Positions 20,480-32,097 of a stretch of DNA of 64,000 nt are shown in pieces (within the stretch, counting starts at the first letter, position 1; each line of letters starts with the position of its first letter). The position numbers were made by a program, and so were the translations under genes. The notes beneath the pieces are model-generated. The model was not told the DNA's origin and did not search any database. It was given only the letters and a program-made list of their open reading frames with translations. The DNA is from Astragalus membranaceus (taxonomy: Eukaryota > Streptophyta > Magnoliopsida > Fabales > Fabaceae). The stretch is taken from assembly GCA_039519185.1 (NCBI GenBank), contig CM076851.1, positions 32,199,825 through 32,263,824 of the forward strand, written 5' to 3'.

Positions 20480-22707
20480 TGTAACACCCCGGTATTTCTA
20501 TTTATTAAAAATACCCAAGTGCACATTAATAACACATCAGAGATATTATTTCCTGCTCAGACACTGAATACCACTATGAATTTTTCGCTGATTAAAACAA
20601 AACAGTCTTATTTACAAACAAGACCATACGGTACTCAGACCATACACTGTCAGCTACTAAAGTATTCAGCATCATACAAGAAAGCGGAAGGAAACATAAT
20701 ACTAAAGTCATGGTGTTGCGATACATAGACAGTAAAGGAAATAACAAATAACTTAAGCATAAACGCTAAGTCATCAATAGTCGCCCGAGCCCAACCTACT
20801 CGTGCCTCTTGGATTTCTGCTGTCCCTGTGTCTCTGTAAAACAACAACATATAAACAGTGAGATACAATCTCAGTGAGTTCTACCGAGACCCCTACAAGC
20901 GCTCTCGGTACTAGTTTAAAACATTTTTAACTCAACACCGCACCGACTGCGTGACCGCTAACTCCCGGTGAACCGCATTATTTTACACATAGCATTCCAC
21001 CGACTGCGTGACCGCTAACTCCTGGGGAATCTGCTATAACTCAGTACGACACCGAGTGCATGACTGCTAACTCCCGGTGGACCGCACAACAAATAATTTA
21101 ACATAACACCGACTTCGTGACCGCTAACTCCCGGTGAACCCCCCTACCAATAGTACATTCTCCTATTGGCATGGAGCCTAGGGTAAGGGATCATGACTGC
21201 CCCGCCTAGTATGTTACACATGGGTCGTCACCCAACTCGATACATATAAAAACATATATCTACAATCATATGAACCCATAGTCCATTTACATTATGCTTT
21301 ACCCCGTAGGACTCATAGTCCGCTTTGTTATTATTAAAACATATCCGCACACGTGTACTATTGTTCGGCTTTTCGAAAGAATTTCAACTTCAAAAGTATT
21401 TTATAAAACCCTTTTTAAACATACCCAAAATCATGGCATTAGAAGCCCAATATAATTATAGAAGGGTTAGGAAAGGATTAGGAAAGGATTGGAATCGAAA
21501 CGGAATCATTTAGGGCACTTTGAAAAATTTGGACAGAACCATGCGCACGGATCGTGCCCCTGGGGCGCACGGATCGTGCGCATGCGCACGGATCGTGCCC
21601 CTGGGACGCACGGATCGTGCTCCCTGTTAAGCATTTTAAAAACCTGAAACCGAACCAGGCGCACGGATCGTGCCCCTGGGACGCACGGATCGTGCCCCTG
21701 GGACGCACGGATCGTGCCCCTAGGACGCACGGATCGTGCGCATTTGACAGCATTACAAAAATAGCCATTTTCATGAAAATTCGCTTTCCGTTTAATTCGA
21801 AACTCGCTCCGATCGATTCCTAACTCGAAAACAGATCATACTAGGAAATATTCCAGTCCAATCAACATCAAACATTCAAGCAATTCAATCAAAAACCCAA
21901 CAATTACGAATTTCGTCAAAACACGATATATTTCAAAATAACGTTTTCGACTCAAAATCCTTCGAAACCAAGTCACACAAAAATACATTTCAAAACGGAA
22001 TAAACCTAAACGTGAGTAAAACTCACCCTTGAAGCGAGAGCCGATATCGAACCGAATTTTGCCGAGACTTGAAAAACTCTCGAACGGAACCCTATTTCAC
22101 CAAACCGCTCCAAACTTCGATTCGAACTTCACAACGCGATCAATCCTCTCCTAGCATCGATCCTATACATAACCCAATCATCGACACAACCTATCAATCC
22201 TTGATTTCAACAAATTTCCAACAAAACCCTCTAAATTTCGTAGGCCACAAAAAGGGGGAAAATTGGATGAAATCTTACCTAGCTCTTGGGTTATGATGAG
22301 GGAGAGGAGATGATGAAGATGATGAAATTTTGGAGGGGTGGGTTCACCTCTTTTTCTTCCTTTCTCTTCTCCTTTCTTCTTCTTCTTTCCTTCTCTTCTT
22401 TCTTTTCTTTTCTTTCTTTCCTTCTCTTCTGTTCGCGTTCCTTTCTTTTCTTTCTTTCTTTAACACACACACACACACACACACACATATTTAGTTAATA
22501 AATAAGTGGTAACGTGATCCAATTACCATATTGATCTTAATCCCTTATTTCGATTCCAAAACTTCCTCGACCCGTATTATCTGGTTAACGATCCAATGAC
22601 AACCAATAAATAATTTTAGCACTCAATAAATTTACCAGTCAAGTACTAAATTATTCCAATTGGGTTAACATCCAAATAATTCGCCTAATTATTTTGAGGA
22701 TGTTACA
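20480..22707 (-). repeat. gypsy 5' LTR (2228 bp)
   Basis: This is the complete LTR. It contains the direct 'CTAACTCCCGGTG' repeats (20950-21140), the eight-unit GCACGGATCGTGC array, a CT-rich tract and an (AC)n run at 22340-22490. It differs from the truncated partner LTR by scattered substitutions and by array length. Confidence 0.9.
21544..21744. repeat. GCACGGATCGTGC hairpin array, 8 units
   Basis: Eight copies of GCACGGATCGTGC lie mainly at 22-bp spacing, in two groups separated by about 45 bp of unrelated sequence (21625-21660). Outer copies of a group extend the stem to GCGCACG/CGTGCGC; inner ones are followed by CCCTGGGAC. This is an expansion relative to the three-unit array of the partner LTR. 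Confidence 0.85.
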
Positions 22708-24982
22708 TTGTTCCTCTGACAGGTTCATCATCTACATCTTTATTCTCCTCCTGAAATTCAATTTTCTTGTCATTTTCCCTATTCCAGCTATCTAACTCCA
22801 TGAATTTTACATCCCTGCTAACAATTACTTTGTTGTGTTGAGGTAAATAAATTCTGCAGGCCTTTGCAATTAAGCTGTAGCCCACAAAAATTTCAGGTTC
22901 AGCTTTCTTGTCCAACTTGTCTCTCTTAACCTGATGTATATAAGAGAAATTAATATAGGCAGCCAAATGTCTTCAGATTTGTTAGCTTTGGTTTGCTACC
23001 ATACCAAGCTTCAAATGGAGTCTTTTTCTGCACAGTTTTTGTTGGCAATCTGTTCAGCAGGAAAACTGCTGTGTTTGCAGCCTCGGCCCAAAATGTCTTT
23101 GGCAGCTCTTTGTCATGAAGTAAGCACCTTGTCATCTCCATAATTGTTCGATTTCTCCTCTCTACAACACCATTCTGTTGCGGAGTGTATGGTGCTGTCA
23201 ATTGATGTTCAATACCTGCATCTTCACAAAATTTGTTAAATTTTGCAGAGGTATATTCAGTCCCATTATCGGACCTAATCACCTGCATCTTGCATCCACT
23301 TTGAGTTTCAACCCAAGCTTTAAACTTCATGAAGATATCAGCAACTTCAGATTTAAACTTCATAAAATAAATCCAACACATTCTTGAATAATCATTAATG
23401 AATGCAATATAATACTTACTGCCATTCAATGATGCTGTTTTCATAGGTCCTCCCACATCTGTGTGTACCAATTGCAGTCTTTGTGTAGCTCTCCAAGCCT
23501 TGTTTTGTTGGAAAGGAAGCCTTGTTTGCTTGCCATATTGGCATGCAGTACATTCAGGAGGCAAAACTTCTAATTCAGGCAAGTCTTTCACTAGGTTGTT
23601 TTTCTTCATGAAGAGTAGAGCGGCATGATGGAAGTGTCCTAATCTCTTGTGCCAAAGCATTGTACCACTAACCTCTTTGTGCATTGCAGCTTGCTCCTTG
23701 TTCACGAAATCTATGGCAAAGCTTTTTCCTTTCATTTGAACATTAAACACCTCCATGCCTTCCGAATCCTTAATCATGCAATTTTTATCTTCAAAAAGCA
23801 CCTTATAACCTTTTTGAAGTAACTGTGGAACACTCAAAAGGTTTTGATTGATTTCAAGGACATATAAAACATTGGAAATAAATTTCAAACCTGTGTGACC
23901 TTCAATTGCCACAGTTCCTTTGCCTTTTACTTCAATGTATGCTCCATTCCCAATCTTGACTTTAGAGAGAATGGTTTTATCAAGCTTTGTAAATAGCTCA
24001 TGATCATAAGTCATGTGGTTTGTACAACGACTATCAATAAGCCAACTTTCCGTAGAGCTACTGGAAGCAAAACATGATACATCAAACAGTTGCTCCTCTT
24101 GTGATTGATCCTCGACAACCTTGACTTCTTCTTGCTGTTGTTGAGATTTGCATATCGTCCTTTCCATGGGCCCTAACTGGTTACACTTATGACATCTTGC
24201 ATATGGTTTCCACCAACAATTATTTTGTGGATGATTAGCTTTTTTGCAATGAGGGCAGGGTGGATGTACCTGAGTGTTGTTGCTTTGATTGTTATTTCCG
24301 ATGTTTACAAAACGTTCAGATCTGTTGTTGTGGGCTTTTCCTGTATTGTTGATTTGCAACTTGACTTGAAATGCACCCTCCATAGACCCTTCTTGCTCAT
24401 AAGCCTTCTTTGCTCTTGTGCTTTCAGTGCATGTAACACTTCTGCCAGAGTGATATTACACATATTTTTGTGTTCTCCAAGGTGGCTATAGAAGCTTCAT
24501 ATCTTTCAGGTAGTGTCACAAGAATTTTTTCTACAATTCTTGAATCGGGAAACTCAGCACCCAATAATCTAACCTTATTGGCAATGTTAAGCAATTTATC
24601 TGAGTACTCTTTGATTGACTCAGACTCTTTCATTTTTTGTAGCTCAAATTCTCTTAAATTTATCACCTGCACGCTTCTTATCCTCTGGTCTCCTGCGTAT
24701 TCTTCTTTTAGGTAATCCCAAATTGCTTTTGCGGTTTTGAGAGTCCTGATTCTGGTAAAGATGGTTTTTGAGACACCAGCAAATAGACATGCCTCTAGAT
24801 AGGAGCAACATCATAATATTCTTCCACGGCTTCCCAGAGATCTAAAGCCCCTAGATAGGATTCCATTCTCACAGCCCAAAGGTCATAGCTTTCTCCATCA
24901 AAAACAGGGGGAGCAATCTGTGAAAAATTTGCTTCCGTATCCATTTCACAGATCCCGTAAGAAGATTGCTTTGATACCAATT
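22708..24982 (-). pseudogene. copia copy A gag, protease and integrase remnant
   Basis: From the 5' LTR the minus strand encodes a gag start ('PPVFDGESYDLWAVRMESYL'), a gag core ('EFPDSRIVEKILVTLPERY'), a zinc-knuckle region 'CPHCKKANHPQNNC', a protease 'WLIDSRCTNHMT' and integrase with 'WHKRLGHFHH', Asp in 'HTDVGGP', Asp in 'SDNGTEY' and Glu in 'QNGVVERRNR'. The protease active site normally reads DSG; here Gly is Arg, in both copies. Frames break in gag (near 24795, and between the 24672 and 24383 ORFs). The integrase stretch itself is open for 477 codons. It ends at the gypsy target site and continues at 2854. Confidence 0.88.
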
Positions 24983-25267
24983 TGTTGGTTATTTGGCGAA
25001 ATATAGAGTTTGTAATAAGAAAGAGCGTGAGAGAAAGAACTGAAATGCAGAAGGCAATATATTATTATTCAGCAGCCCAACATATACTTATATAGCCATA
25101 AGGAAAATAAAGAAGGCAAAACATATGCTATTGATTTGCATAATTAATGCCTAAATAAAAGAGAATCAAATATTCTGATCCTAACAGCTATTTGACTCTT
25201 TATTGCCGAGAAATTAGGAAAATTAAAAGCTGAATTTTAGGCAGCTTCAGGGTCATTCCAGCTAACA
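24983..25267 (-). repeat. copia copy A 5' LTR (285 bp)
   Basis: The right LTR, followed by CTTTC (25268-25272), where HSP70 sequence resumes. An initiator-Met-type primer site lies on its inner side. Confidence 0.92.
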
Positions 25268-27349
25268 CTTTCCTTTGGGTGGGCCTTGATGTTGAACTTT
25301 CTTCAGCCAGTGGCTCATCAGTTTTGTATATTATGTGTTCTAACGTTCTCTTGAGCTTTTTCAGATGATTTTCCAAAACATGTATTTCTTTCTGCTCGTT
25401 ATTCTCATCAAGCAAATTTGTGGTTACTGTAATTGCAGATTTGATCTTCTCCATCTCTTGTGAGGAGAGCTTTAAATCAATATCCTTCTTCGTTAAAGCA
25501 TTTTTCATTTCGTAAATGTACTCATCCAATGCATTAATTGTCTTGGCCTTCCTTAAGAATCTCTTGTCTTCAACCTGGTAATTCTTAGCTTCTTCAATTA
25601 ACTTTTTAATTTCTTCCGTTGACATCCTTTCTTTGTAATTGGTTATTGTAATCTCATTTGTAACGCCATTGGAGTTATGTTTGGCAGAAACTGTCAAAAT
25701 ACCATTTTCATCAATAAAAAAACAGACTTCAAAAGGGTGGTCGCGGGGAGCCGGAGGATGGCTATAAAGGCGAAAAGAACCAAGCATATTGTTGTGACTA
25801 GCTCTTGTTCTCTCAGCCTCATAAACAGCAATGGCAGAAAAGGATGTGTTATCTTCAGGAGTACGATATGTTTTTTTCTTCCAGACAGGAATGCAAGCGT
25901 TCCTAGGAATCACCGCACTCATGACATTTCCTCTTGTTTCTATGCCGAGAGACAATGGTGTGACATCTCGCAACACCAACTTCGGAATATTCTTAATTCC
26001 ATCAGTCAACAAAGCTGCCTGAACAGCTGCCCCAAAAGCAACAGCTTCATCAGGGTTGATGCTCTTGCACAAGTCCCTCCCCTCGAAAAAGTCATGCAAT
26101 AGTTGCTGCACTTTGGGAATCCTAGAAGACCCACCAACAAGGACAATGTCATCTACACTATCCTTGTTCATCTTAGCATCGGTAAGACAACTTTCAACCG
26201 TCTTCATGCAGTCACTAAAAAGGTCCATATTCATTTCCTCAAACTTGGCTCGACTGATGGTTGAGTAAAAATCAATGCCTTGAAATAGAGAATCTATTTC
26301 AATAGTGGCGACAACAGCAAAGGAAAGTGTTCTTTTTGCTCTCTCACAAGCAGTTCTCAACCTCCTCAAGGCTTTTGGGTTGCTACCAATGTCCAGTTCA
26401 TTCTTTCTTTTGAATTCATGCACAAAGTAGTTAACCATTCTATTATCAAAGTCTCCTCCCCCGAGGTGAGTGTTTCCAGCAGTGGCCTTAACTTGGAAGA
26501 CCATATCCTTAATAGTTAGAAGAGACACATTAAATGTTCCACCACCAAGGTCAAAGACGAAAATGTTTCGTTCTCCAACACAGTCAATTCTCTTGTCGAG
26601 GCCATACGCAACAGCTGCAGCAGTGGGTTAATTCATAGTCCGTATAATATTGAGACCAACAATGGCACCTGCATCCATGGTGGCCTTTCGTTGAGCATCA
26701 CTAAAATAAGCAGGCACAGTAACAACTGCATTCTTGACATGTGATTCTAAATACGCCTCTGCAATTTCCCGCATTTTTGTAAGAACCATAGAAGATATTT
26801 CCTCGACACAAAGGTGCTTCTCTTTATCCTTGTATTTAACAGTGATCATTGGTTTGTCATTGACCCCTGCAGTGATCTTGAATGGCCACAACATGACATC
26901 ACTTTGAACAACAGGATCACTAAACTTCCTACCAATTAACCTCTTAGCATCTGAAAAAAATAATATTAACGTGATATTAGTACAGTTTTGGTGTATCCCT
27001 TTAATACAACTTGTCCCGTGCATAGCTATATTTTTCAATCAAAACCTAATTTTCTAACAATTATCTTTCAAATCTCTCTTATTAGTGAACATTCAGCATA
27101 AAAGGAATAACTTACTACATTAGATAACCAAACATAATGAATAAAAAAAAGACAGGACACAATATCTTTAAAGAATAAAAAATGGAATTACCAAAGACAG
27201 TGTTTTCAGGGTTGGCAGCAGCTTGATTCTTGGCAGCATCACCAATTGTGGATAATCTCAACTCTAGAATGTTGATCCTGCCATACTGCAACACAAGAGT
27301 ATGTTGTGCCAAGGTCTATTCCCACAGCACCTTTGAATTTTCTTACCAT
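25268..27349 (-). pseudogene. HSP70-like pseudogene, copy A (main body)
   Basis: Minus strand: exon 1 at 27192-27349, intron 26951-27191 (GT...AG, phase 1, at the intron site conserved in plant HSC70 genes), exon 2 at 25268-26950. It shows 'GIDLGTTYSCVAVW', 'GGGTFDVSLLTIKD', 'VLVGGSSRIPKVQ', 'INPDEAVAFGAAVQAALL' and the lid-region helices. Three lesions kill it. A deletion of about 59 bp in exon 1 (the TTPSVVAF region, still present in copy C) shifts the frame. A TAA at 26628-26630 replaces the Glu codon of 'MNEPTA'. Copia cuts off the tail, which lies at 906-967. HSP70s are ATP-dependent chaperones; no function is expected from this copy. Confidence 0.9.
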
Positions 27350-28005
27350 GTTCTTTCAAGTTAAAAATGAAGCGAAAAGCTAAAAAGCGCAACTTGAGAG
27401 AAAAATTCTGTTGTTCAAAAGGAAAATGTATGCAACAGAGTGATGATACATTGGGTGTATATACACTGCTGTAAACATTTTTCCAAGATTTACGGACTCT
27501 TCATTTTTATTTATATAAAGAAAATTATTGTATTTAATACCCTTTTAGAGAGATGGTTCTAAATTTGATTAATATGCAAATCGTATTCTTTGTTGCGTAA
27601 CAGAAGGCGTAAAACTAGCAATTGCAGCATTTTTGTTTTATTGGTCTACTTGGAAATAAAATGTATTTGGATATTTTTTACCGAAGGAAGACTCAAACAA
27701 TTTTTTTCCATTTTTATTCCCTATTATTCACAATCAATTATTCCCTTTTTCACTAATAGGTTTTCCACTATTATTCTTCCTCAATTAGTTCGATTTGCAA
27801 AACCTGTTTAGGAGGCGTCAATTTTGCAACATGTTTGAAATCAATTGTGGCAATTTCGAAAGTTCTTGAATTCGTGATTAATGTTTTAATGGAGTATCTC
27901 ACTCTTTCAATTATAAATACAAGGTTTAATTACTCTCTAAGGCTCTTAATTATTTAAGAGTTTTTAAATAGGTCTATAGACTAAAAAAAAGTTGTAATTA
28001 CCAAA
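27350..28005. other. 5' flank of HSP70 copy A
   Basis: There is no gene. 27360-27700 is the HSP70 upstream region; homologous flanks recur at 33461-33710, 34520-34775 and 60206-60460, showing how often this unit was copied. I could not make out a clear heat-shock element (nGAAnnTTCnnGAAn). Confidence 0.6.
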
Positions 28006-28180
28006 ATGTAGGGGTCTCTTCCAACTTAACCAAAGTCCTGGGTTCGAACTCAACCATGGGCATGCAGCAGTGTTAAATCTTTTGATGGAGAGCTTTGCCG
28101 GCCATTGTGGTCATATCCGGCTTGAGGGATAAGTCTCTGCAGTCGCGCGCAGAGGATACCCGGTTTATACAAAAAAAAAT
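28006..28180 (+). mobile_element. SINE-like, tRNA-derived
   Basis: A B-box-like GGGTTCGAACTC is followed by a non-coding body ending GGATACCCGGTTTATAC plus an A-run. TTGTAAT occurs near both ends as a possible target duplication. The exact 5' end is uncertain and the A box is weak. Confidence 0.5.
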
Positions 28181-28195
28181 TGTAATGAGGTTTCT

Positions 28196-28321
28196 GTTTC
28201 GGGTAAACCAAGGTATCCCATGCGCGCAATGCATAGACTAATCTCCCAATGTACTGAGATCATCGAACCCATGACCAAATGGCTAAGGAGCCCAAGTATC
28301 TACCACTTGTGCGATATGATG
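28196..28321 (-). mobile_element. SINE-like, tRNA-derived, minus strand
   Basis: The minus strand carries GTGGTAGATACTTGG (A-box region) and GGTTCGATGATC (B box) and ends GGTTTACCC. Near-identical 16-bp direct repeats, TTGTAATGAGGTTTCT at 28180-28195 and TTGTAATTAGGTTTCT at 28322-28337, look like its target duplication. Confidence 0.6.
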
Positions 28322-28337
28322 TTGTAATTAGGTTTCT

Positions 28338-28675
28338 AAACAAATATTTAGATTTTGCTTGTCAAAAAAATAAAAAATAAACAAAAAAAACCTTTATTTT
28401 CTATTCAAACTTTAATCATTGTATTCGTAAGTCTATCATAACTATAAAATTGTCCCGGCACACCAAAAGTCTCTTACTTGAGAACCAATGCCAAGGGTAG
28501 TTTATAAACACCCACATCCGTAACCCACCGAGGCTCCTTTGAACAAAGGACAAGGACAAATTCGTGACGACTCTCATGCGAGACAAAACGGAAAATACCT
28601 CAAAAGGCGATACAAGACTCGTGGTCGAAACAAAAGTAATGAAATATGTCTCTATTTTATTCTCTTTTTCCTTTT
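28338..28675. other. Spacer, nothing recognised
   Basis: AT-rich 5' part, then a GC-balanced stretch (28450-28640) with no ORF and no repeat that I recognise. Confidence 0.5.
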
Positions 28676-29282
28676 AGGTTGTGTTTGAATTAGAAGAGAA
28701 AGAGGGAAGAGAGAAAGAGAGAAGAGAGAGTGAGGGAAGAGTGAAATAGGTGAGAAATAGAGTAGATTTGGGGTGTTGTTTGGTTTAAGGAAAAGAGAAG
28801 TGAAAGAGAGATGAGAGAGAGTTGTGTCTCCTGGTTTGTTTGGAGCAAAAGAGAGAAGAGAGACATAACACTAGTTTTGAAAGGACAAAAACACCCCTGT
28901 GTATTTGATTTATTTTTTTAATTTAATAAACTTAATAGTTAATTTAATTAATTAATTAAATTAGCTAAATTTTCATTTTAATTAGTTAAATAATTACTTT
29001 AATCATTTAATTTAATAAGTTAAATATTTATTTTATTTATTTAATTAAATTAAATAATGAAAATAATTAGAAAGTTGGGATGATAAAGTGAGGGTAAAAT
29101 GGTAAAAGCATAATTATTGAGTATTTGCTCCTCATTTTCTTCCCAAAATTTGAGATTGTAAAAAAACACTGAAACTATCATCTCTCTCTCTCCCTCATTT
29201 CTACCATCAGCCAAACATGAGAAAATGACTCTCTCTTCCCGTACTCTCTATTCTCTCTTTCACTTCAAACAATTACACCCTT
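28676..29282. mobile_element. MITE-like element with GA-rich inverted ends
   Basis: The left end AGGTTGTGTTTGAATTAGAA and the complement of the right end (GGGTGTAATTGTTTGAAG) are imperfect inverted repeats that continue as GAGAGAAG-rich arms on the left and CTCTCT-rich arms on the right, around an AT-rich core. There is no coding capacity and no clear target duplication, so the superfamily (perhaps hAT) is a guess. Confidence 0.5.
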
Positions 29283-29534
29283 AAAGTTATATCTCTCATC
29301 ATCCAACACCTCATCCATTTTCAGTTTCTCTTCTAAGTAAAATCTATGCTTTACACAAAATCAAAATAATATTTTGGAAAAAATTTGGTAGAATAGTGAT
29401 GTATCCACTACTATGTTTTTAAAATAAATTTAACACAATCAAATTAATATTTAGGGAATAAAATTATTTATAAAAATATATCCGTAAATCAAAAGTAAAA
29501 ATATTTAGTCCAAAAATAAACTCTTATTATCCTT

Positions 29535-29865
29535 ACTAAAACGGCCGGGTGGAAGATACGGAGTGGAAAAGTGGAGTGTTGTGAGTTCGAACTCGGGCTC
29601 CCACAAATACTTACCTGTGTTTTATCAGTAATTTTTTTTTGGTTCGGACCATCGCTGGCTACCACGGAGTGTCCCAACGCTTTCAACGAAAGACTAATCT
29701 CCGTTCGTGTTTAGGATCAAATTTCGCACTGGCCAACACCGAGTTTGTCCACTGCGGGAATCGAACCCGAGAGCACCGGGTCGACCCCTGGGTCCTAGGG
29801 TAGATTAAGCCACTAGGCCAACGGTGTTGGTTATCAATAAGTTATGTGTTCGAGAGAAAAAAAAA
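29535..29865 (+). mobile_element. SINE-like element split by a second SINE
   Basis: The plus strand has GTGAGTTCGAACTCGGG (B-box-like) near 29580 and ends in an A-run at 29855-29864. The minus-strand SINE at 29632-29830 sits inside it. The first half ends TTATCAGTAA and the second resumes TTATCAATAA. Confidence 0.45.
29632..29830 (-). mobile_element. tRNA-derived SINE, minus strand, A-tailed
   Basis: The minus strand begins near GTTGGCCTAGTGG (A box), has GGTTCGATTCCCG (B box) and ends GGTCCGAACC plus an A-tail (T-run 29632-29640 on the plus strand). Direct repeats TTATCAGTAA (29622-29631) and TTATCAATAA (29831-29840) are the likely target duplication. Its 3' body recurs at 46587-46705 and 46887-47005. 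Confidence 0.75.
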
Positions 29866-30049
29866 TTTAGGAAATAATTGGTTTTTTTGGTAATTGATTT
29901 TTTTTGGTATAACACAATAATTGGTTTTCTTAATAACCCAATAAGCGTAAGATTAAAAAAATCCAAATGTTTTCAATGATACATTAATATTAACATATTG
30001 TATTTATGGAGTTTAATATTTTATAATGGTGTTAAATTAAAATAAGTGG

Positions 30050-32095
30050 CTCTTTGGTGTTAGTGCAACCATCTGGGGCTCTACAGTGCACGTGGTGAAC
30101 GTTTATGCTCCTTGCTCAACGGTGGGGAAACGAAGGGTGTGGGCAGAGTTGTTAGCGATCAAGCAAAGCATAGGGAGTGGTGAATGGTGTATTGTTGGCG
30201 ACTTCAACGCAGTGGTCTGTTCTTCTGAGAGAAAGGGTAGGGGTGGCGACCATTCGGGTATTGAGATGGACGATTTCAATAGTTTTATAGTGGATATGGA
30301 TCTTGTGGATGTTCCGGTATCAGGAAAGAAGTTCTTTCGGTTTTGTTCTGATGGATTATCTATGAGCAGATTAGACAGGTTTTTGTTATCCGAAGGACTT
30401 ATATCTGAGTGGGGGATCACAGGTCAGTGGATTGGGAGCAAAGACATCTCCGATCATTCGCCTATTTGGCTCATCCGGTCTATTTCAGATTGGGGCCCTA
30501 AGCCGTTTCGTTTTCTTAATGTGTGGCTGGAGCACCCTGATTTTCTGCCTTTTGTTCAACAGTGTTGGAATAGCTACAACATTTCAGGCTTCAAAGCTTT
30601 CGTCATCAAAGAAAAATTGAAGCTGCTGAGAAGCAACATCCGAGGGTGGAATAAAGAGGTCTTTGGTAAAGTGGACTTGAATATTGAAAAATTGGCTCGG
30701 GACTTGAATTCTCTTGATGATATTTTATGTGAAGGGTGGGATGAAGTGGTGGTAATGGATAGAAAAGAAGTATCAGCAGAGCTTTGAAAAGAGATGCGCG
30801 TGAAAGAATCCATATTAGCTCAAAAATCTAGAGCTAGGTGGATAAAGGAAGGCGACATGAATTCTAAATACTTTCACTCTTTAATGAGGCTTAGAAGAAG
30901 AAGATGCAATGTTACGATACTCAATGAGTCAGGGGAGTTAGTGGAAGATGTAGATGAGGTGAAGCTCTATGTTAAAAATCACTTCGCGAAGTGTTGCTCT
31001 GAGGTTAGTTACAAGAGACCGACTTTGGGGGGCCTGAACTTCAACCAAGTTTCATCAGGTGATTCAGATTTGCTAACACAATCTTTTTCTGAGGAAGAAA
31101 TAAGGATGGGAGTGTGGGATTGTGATGGAGATAAGAGCCCGTGACCGGATGAGTTCAACTTCAACTTTTTAGAGCTTTGTTGGAATGTGGTGAAAGAAGA
31201 CGTGGTTGGATTCTTCAACGAATTTTACAATAACTCTTTTGTTCCAAAGGTGATTTCAGCGTCATTTATAGCATTGGTGCCAAAGAATGACAACCCTCAA
31301 GGTTTGGGGGAATTTCCGGCCTATTTGCTTAATTGGATGTCTTTACAAAATTTTGTCGAAGGTGTTGGCTAGTAGGATCAAATAGGTGTTGCCTAGCATC
31401 ATTGCGCCTCAACAATCAGCATTCATTGGGGGGAGTCAAATTCTAGATGAAGTGGTGGTGGTTAATGAGTTGGTAGACTATGCTAAGCGAAGCAAGGAAG
31501 AATGCTTAATGTTTAAAGTTGACTTTGAGAAAGCTTACGACTCTATTTCGTGGGATTTTCTAATCTACATGTTACATAGAATGGGTTTCCCTCCTCGTTG
31601 GATCTCTTGGATGAAATCGTGTATTTGTACTAGCTCTATGTCGGTTCTAGTCAATGGTAGTCCAACTCAAGATTTCAAGGTTCACCGTGGCTTAAGGCAA
31701 GGTGACCCTTTATCTCCCTTTCTTTTTTAATTGCAGCAGAAGGTTTGACGACACTTATGCAAGAAGCGGTGGATATAGGCGTCTTTCAAGATTTTGCATT
31801 GAATGAAGAATTGCGATTCTCTATTTTGCAATTTGCGGATGACACTATGTTGCTGGGTAAAGCCACTTGGAATAATATTTGGAGCATCAAATCCATACTG
31901 AGGTCGTTCGAATTGGTGTCGGGATTGAAGGTTAATTTTCACAAGAGCAAGCTTATTGGTATTAACACCCCGAATGGTTTCTTGGGGAGAGCAAGTGCAT
32001 TCCTCTATTGTAGATCGGAAACCGTTCCGTTCAAGTTCTTGGGGATTCCTATTGGCGCCAACCCCCGAATGAAATACCAAGAGACAACAGTTTAA
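30050..32095 (+). mobile_element. LINE (L1-like) pseudo-element: endonuclease and RT
   Basis: The element starts inside the endonuclease ('VHVVNVYAPCST', 'WCIVGDFNAVVCSSERKG', 'SRLDRFLLSEGLI', 'DISDHSPIWL'), passes the linker ('GWNKEVFGKVDLNIEKL', 'KSRARWIKEGDMNSKYFHSL') and runs through RT ('APQQSAFIGGSQILDEV', 'FKVDFEKAYDSISWDFL', 'VHRGLRQGDPLSPFLF', catalytic 'FADDTMLLG'). The N-terminal endonuclease part and everything after RT are missing. Stops occur at about 30785, 31142 (in KSP*PDEF) and 31370-31386, and 31727 ends a frame. The right side joins HSP70 copy C directly with no A-tail. Confidence 0.9.
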
Positions 32096-32097
32096 CA

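Larger units (their letters stand above)
2855..22707 (-). mobile_element. Ty3/gypsy element (Tekay/Del-like), nested in copia, itself split by Athila
   Basis: The LTRs begin TGTAACACCCC and end GGATGTTACA on the plus strand. The target duplication is TTGTT at 2850-2854 and 22708-22712, and copy B shows the unoccupied site at about 55225. Subtracting the nested Athila and its duplication leaves about 8.1 kb. The coding strand is minus: gag, zinc knuckle, protease and start of RT at 18563-20344, rest of RT, RNase H and part of integrase at 4959-6808. The primer-binding site resembles initiator-Met (TTGGTATCAAAGCGG at about 20479). The integrase C-terminus, any chromodomain, the polypurine tract and the first bases of the 3' LTR are deleted. 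Lineage is inferred from the long LTR and protein style. Confidence 0.9.
973..25267 (-). mobile_element. Ty1/copia retrotransposon, copy A, interrupted by nested gypsy
   Basis: The element has 285-bp LTRs at 973-1257 and 24983-25267 with TG...CA ends, and 5-bp target duplications CTTTC at 968-972 and 25268-25272. A primer-binding site of the initiator-Met type (TTGGTATCAAAGC on the minus strand) sits next to the right LTR, and a purine tract sits before the left LTR. Removing the nested gypsy (2855-22707) and its duplication leaves about 4.44 kb, the size of copy B. The domain order gag, protease, integrase, RT, RNase H defines Ty1/copia. It is non-functional, with several stops and frameshifts. 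It landed in the last part of HSP70 exon 2. Confidence 0.93.

Noticed and set aside
21544..21744. CRISPR-like look of regularly spaced palindromic repeats
   Set aside because: The spacers are themselves near-identical, the units are only 22 bp, the context is a plant LTR, and there are no cas genes.
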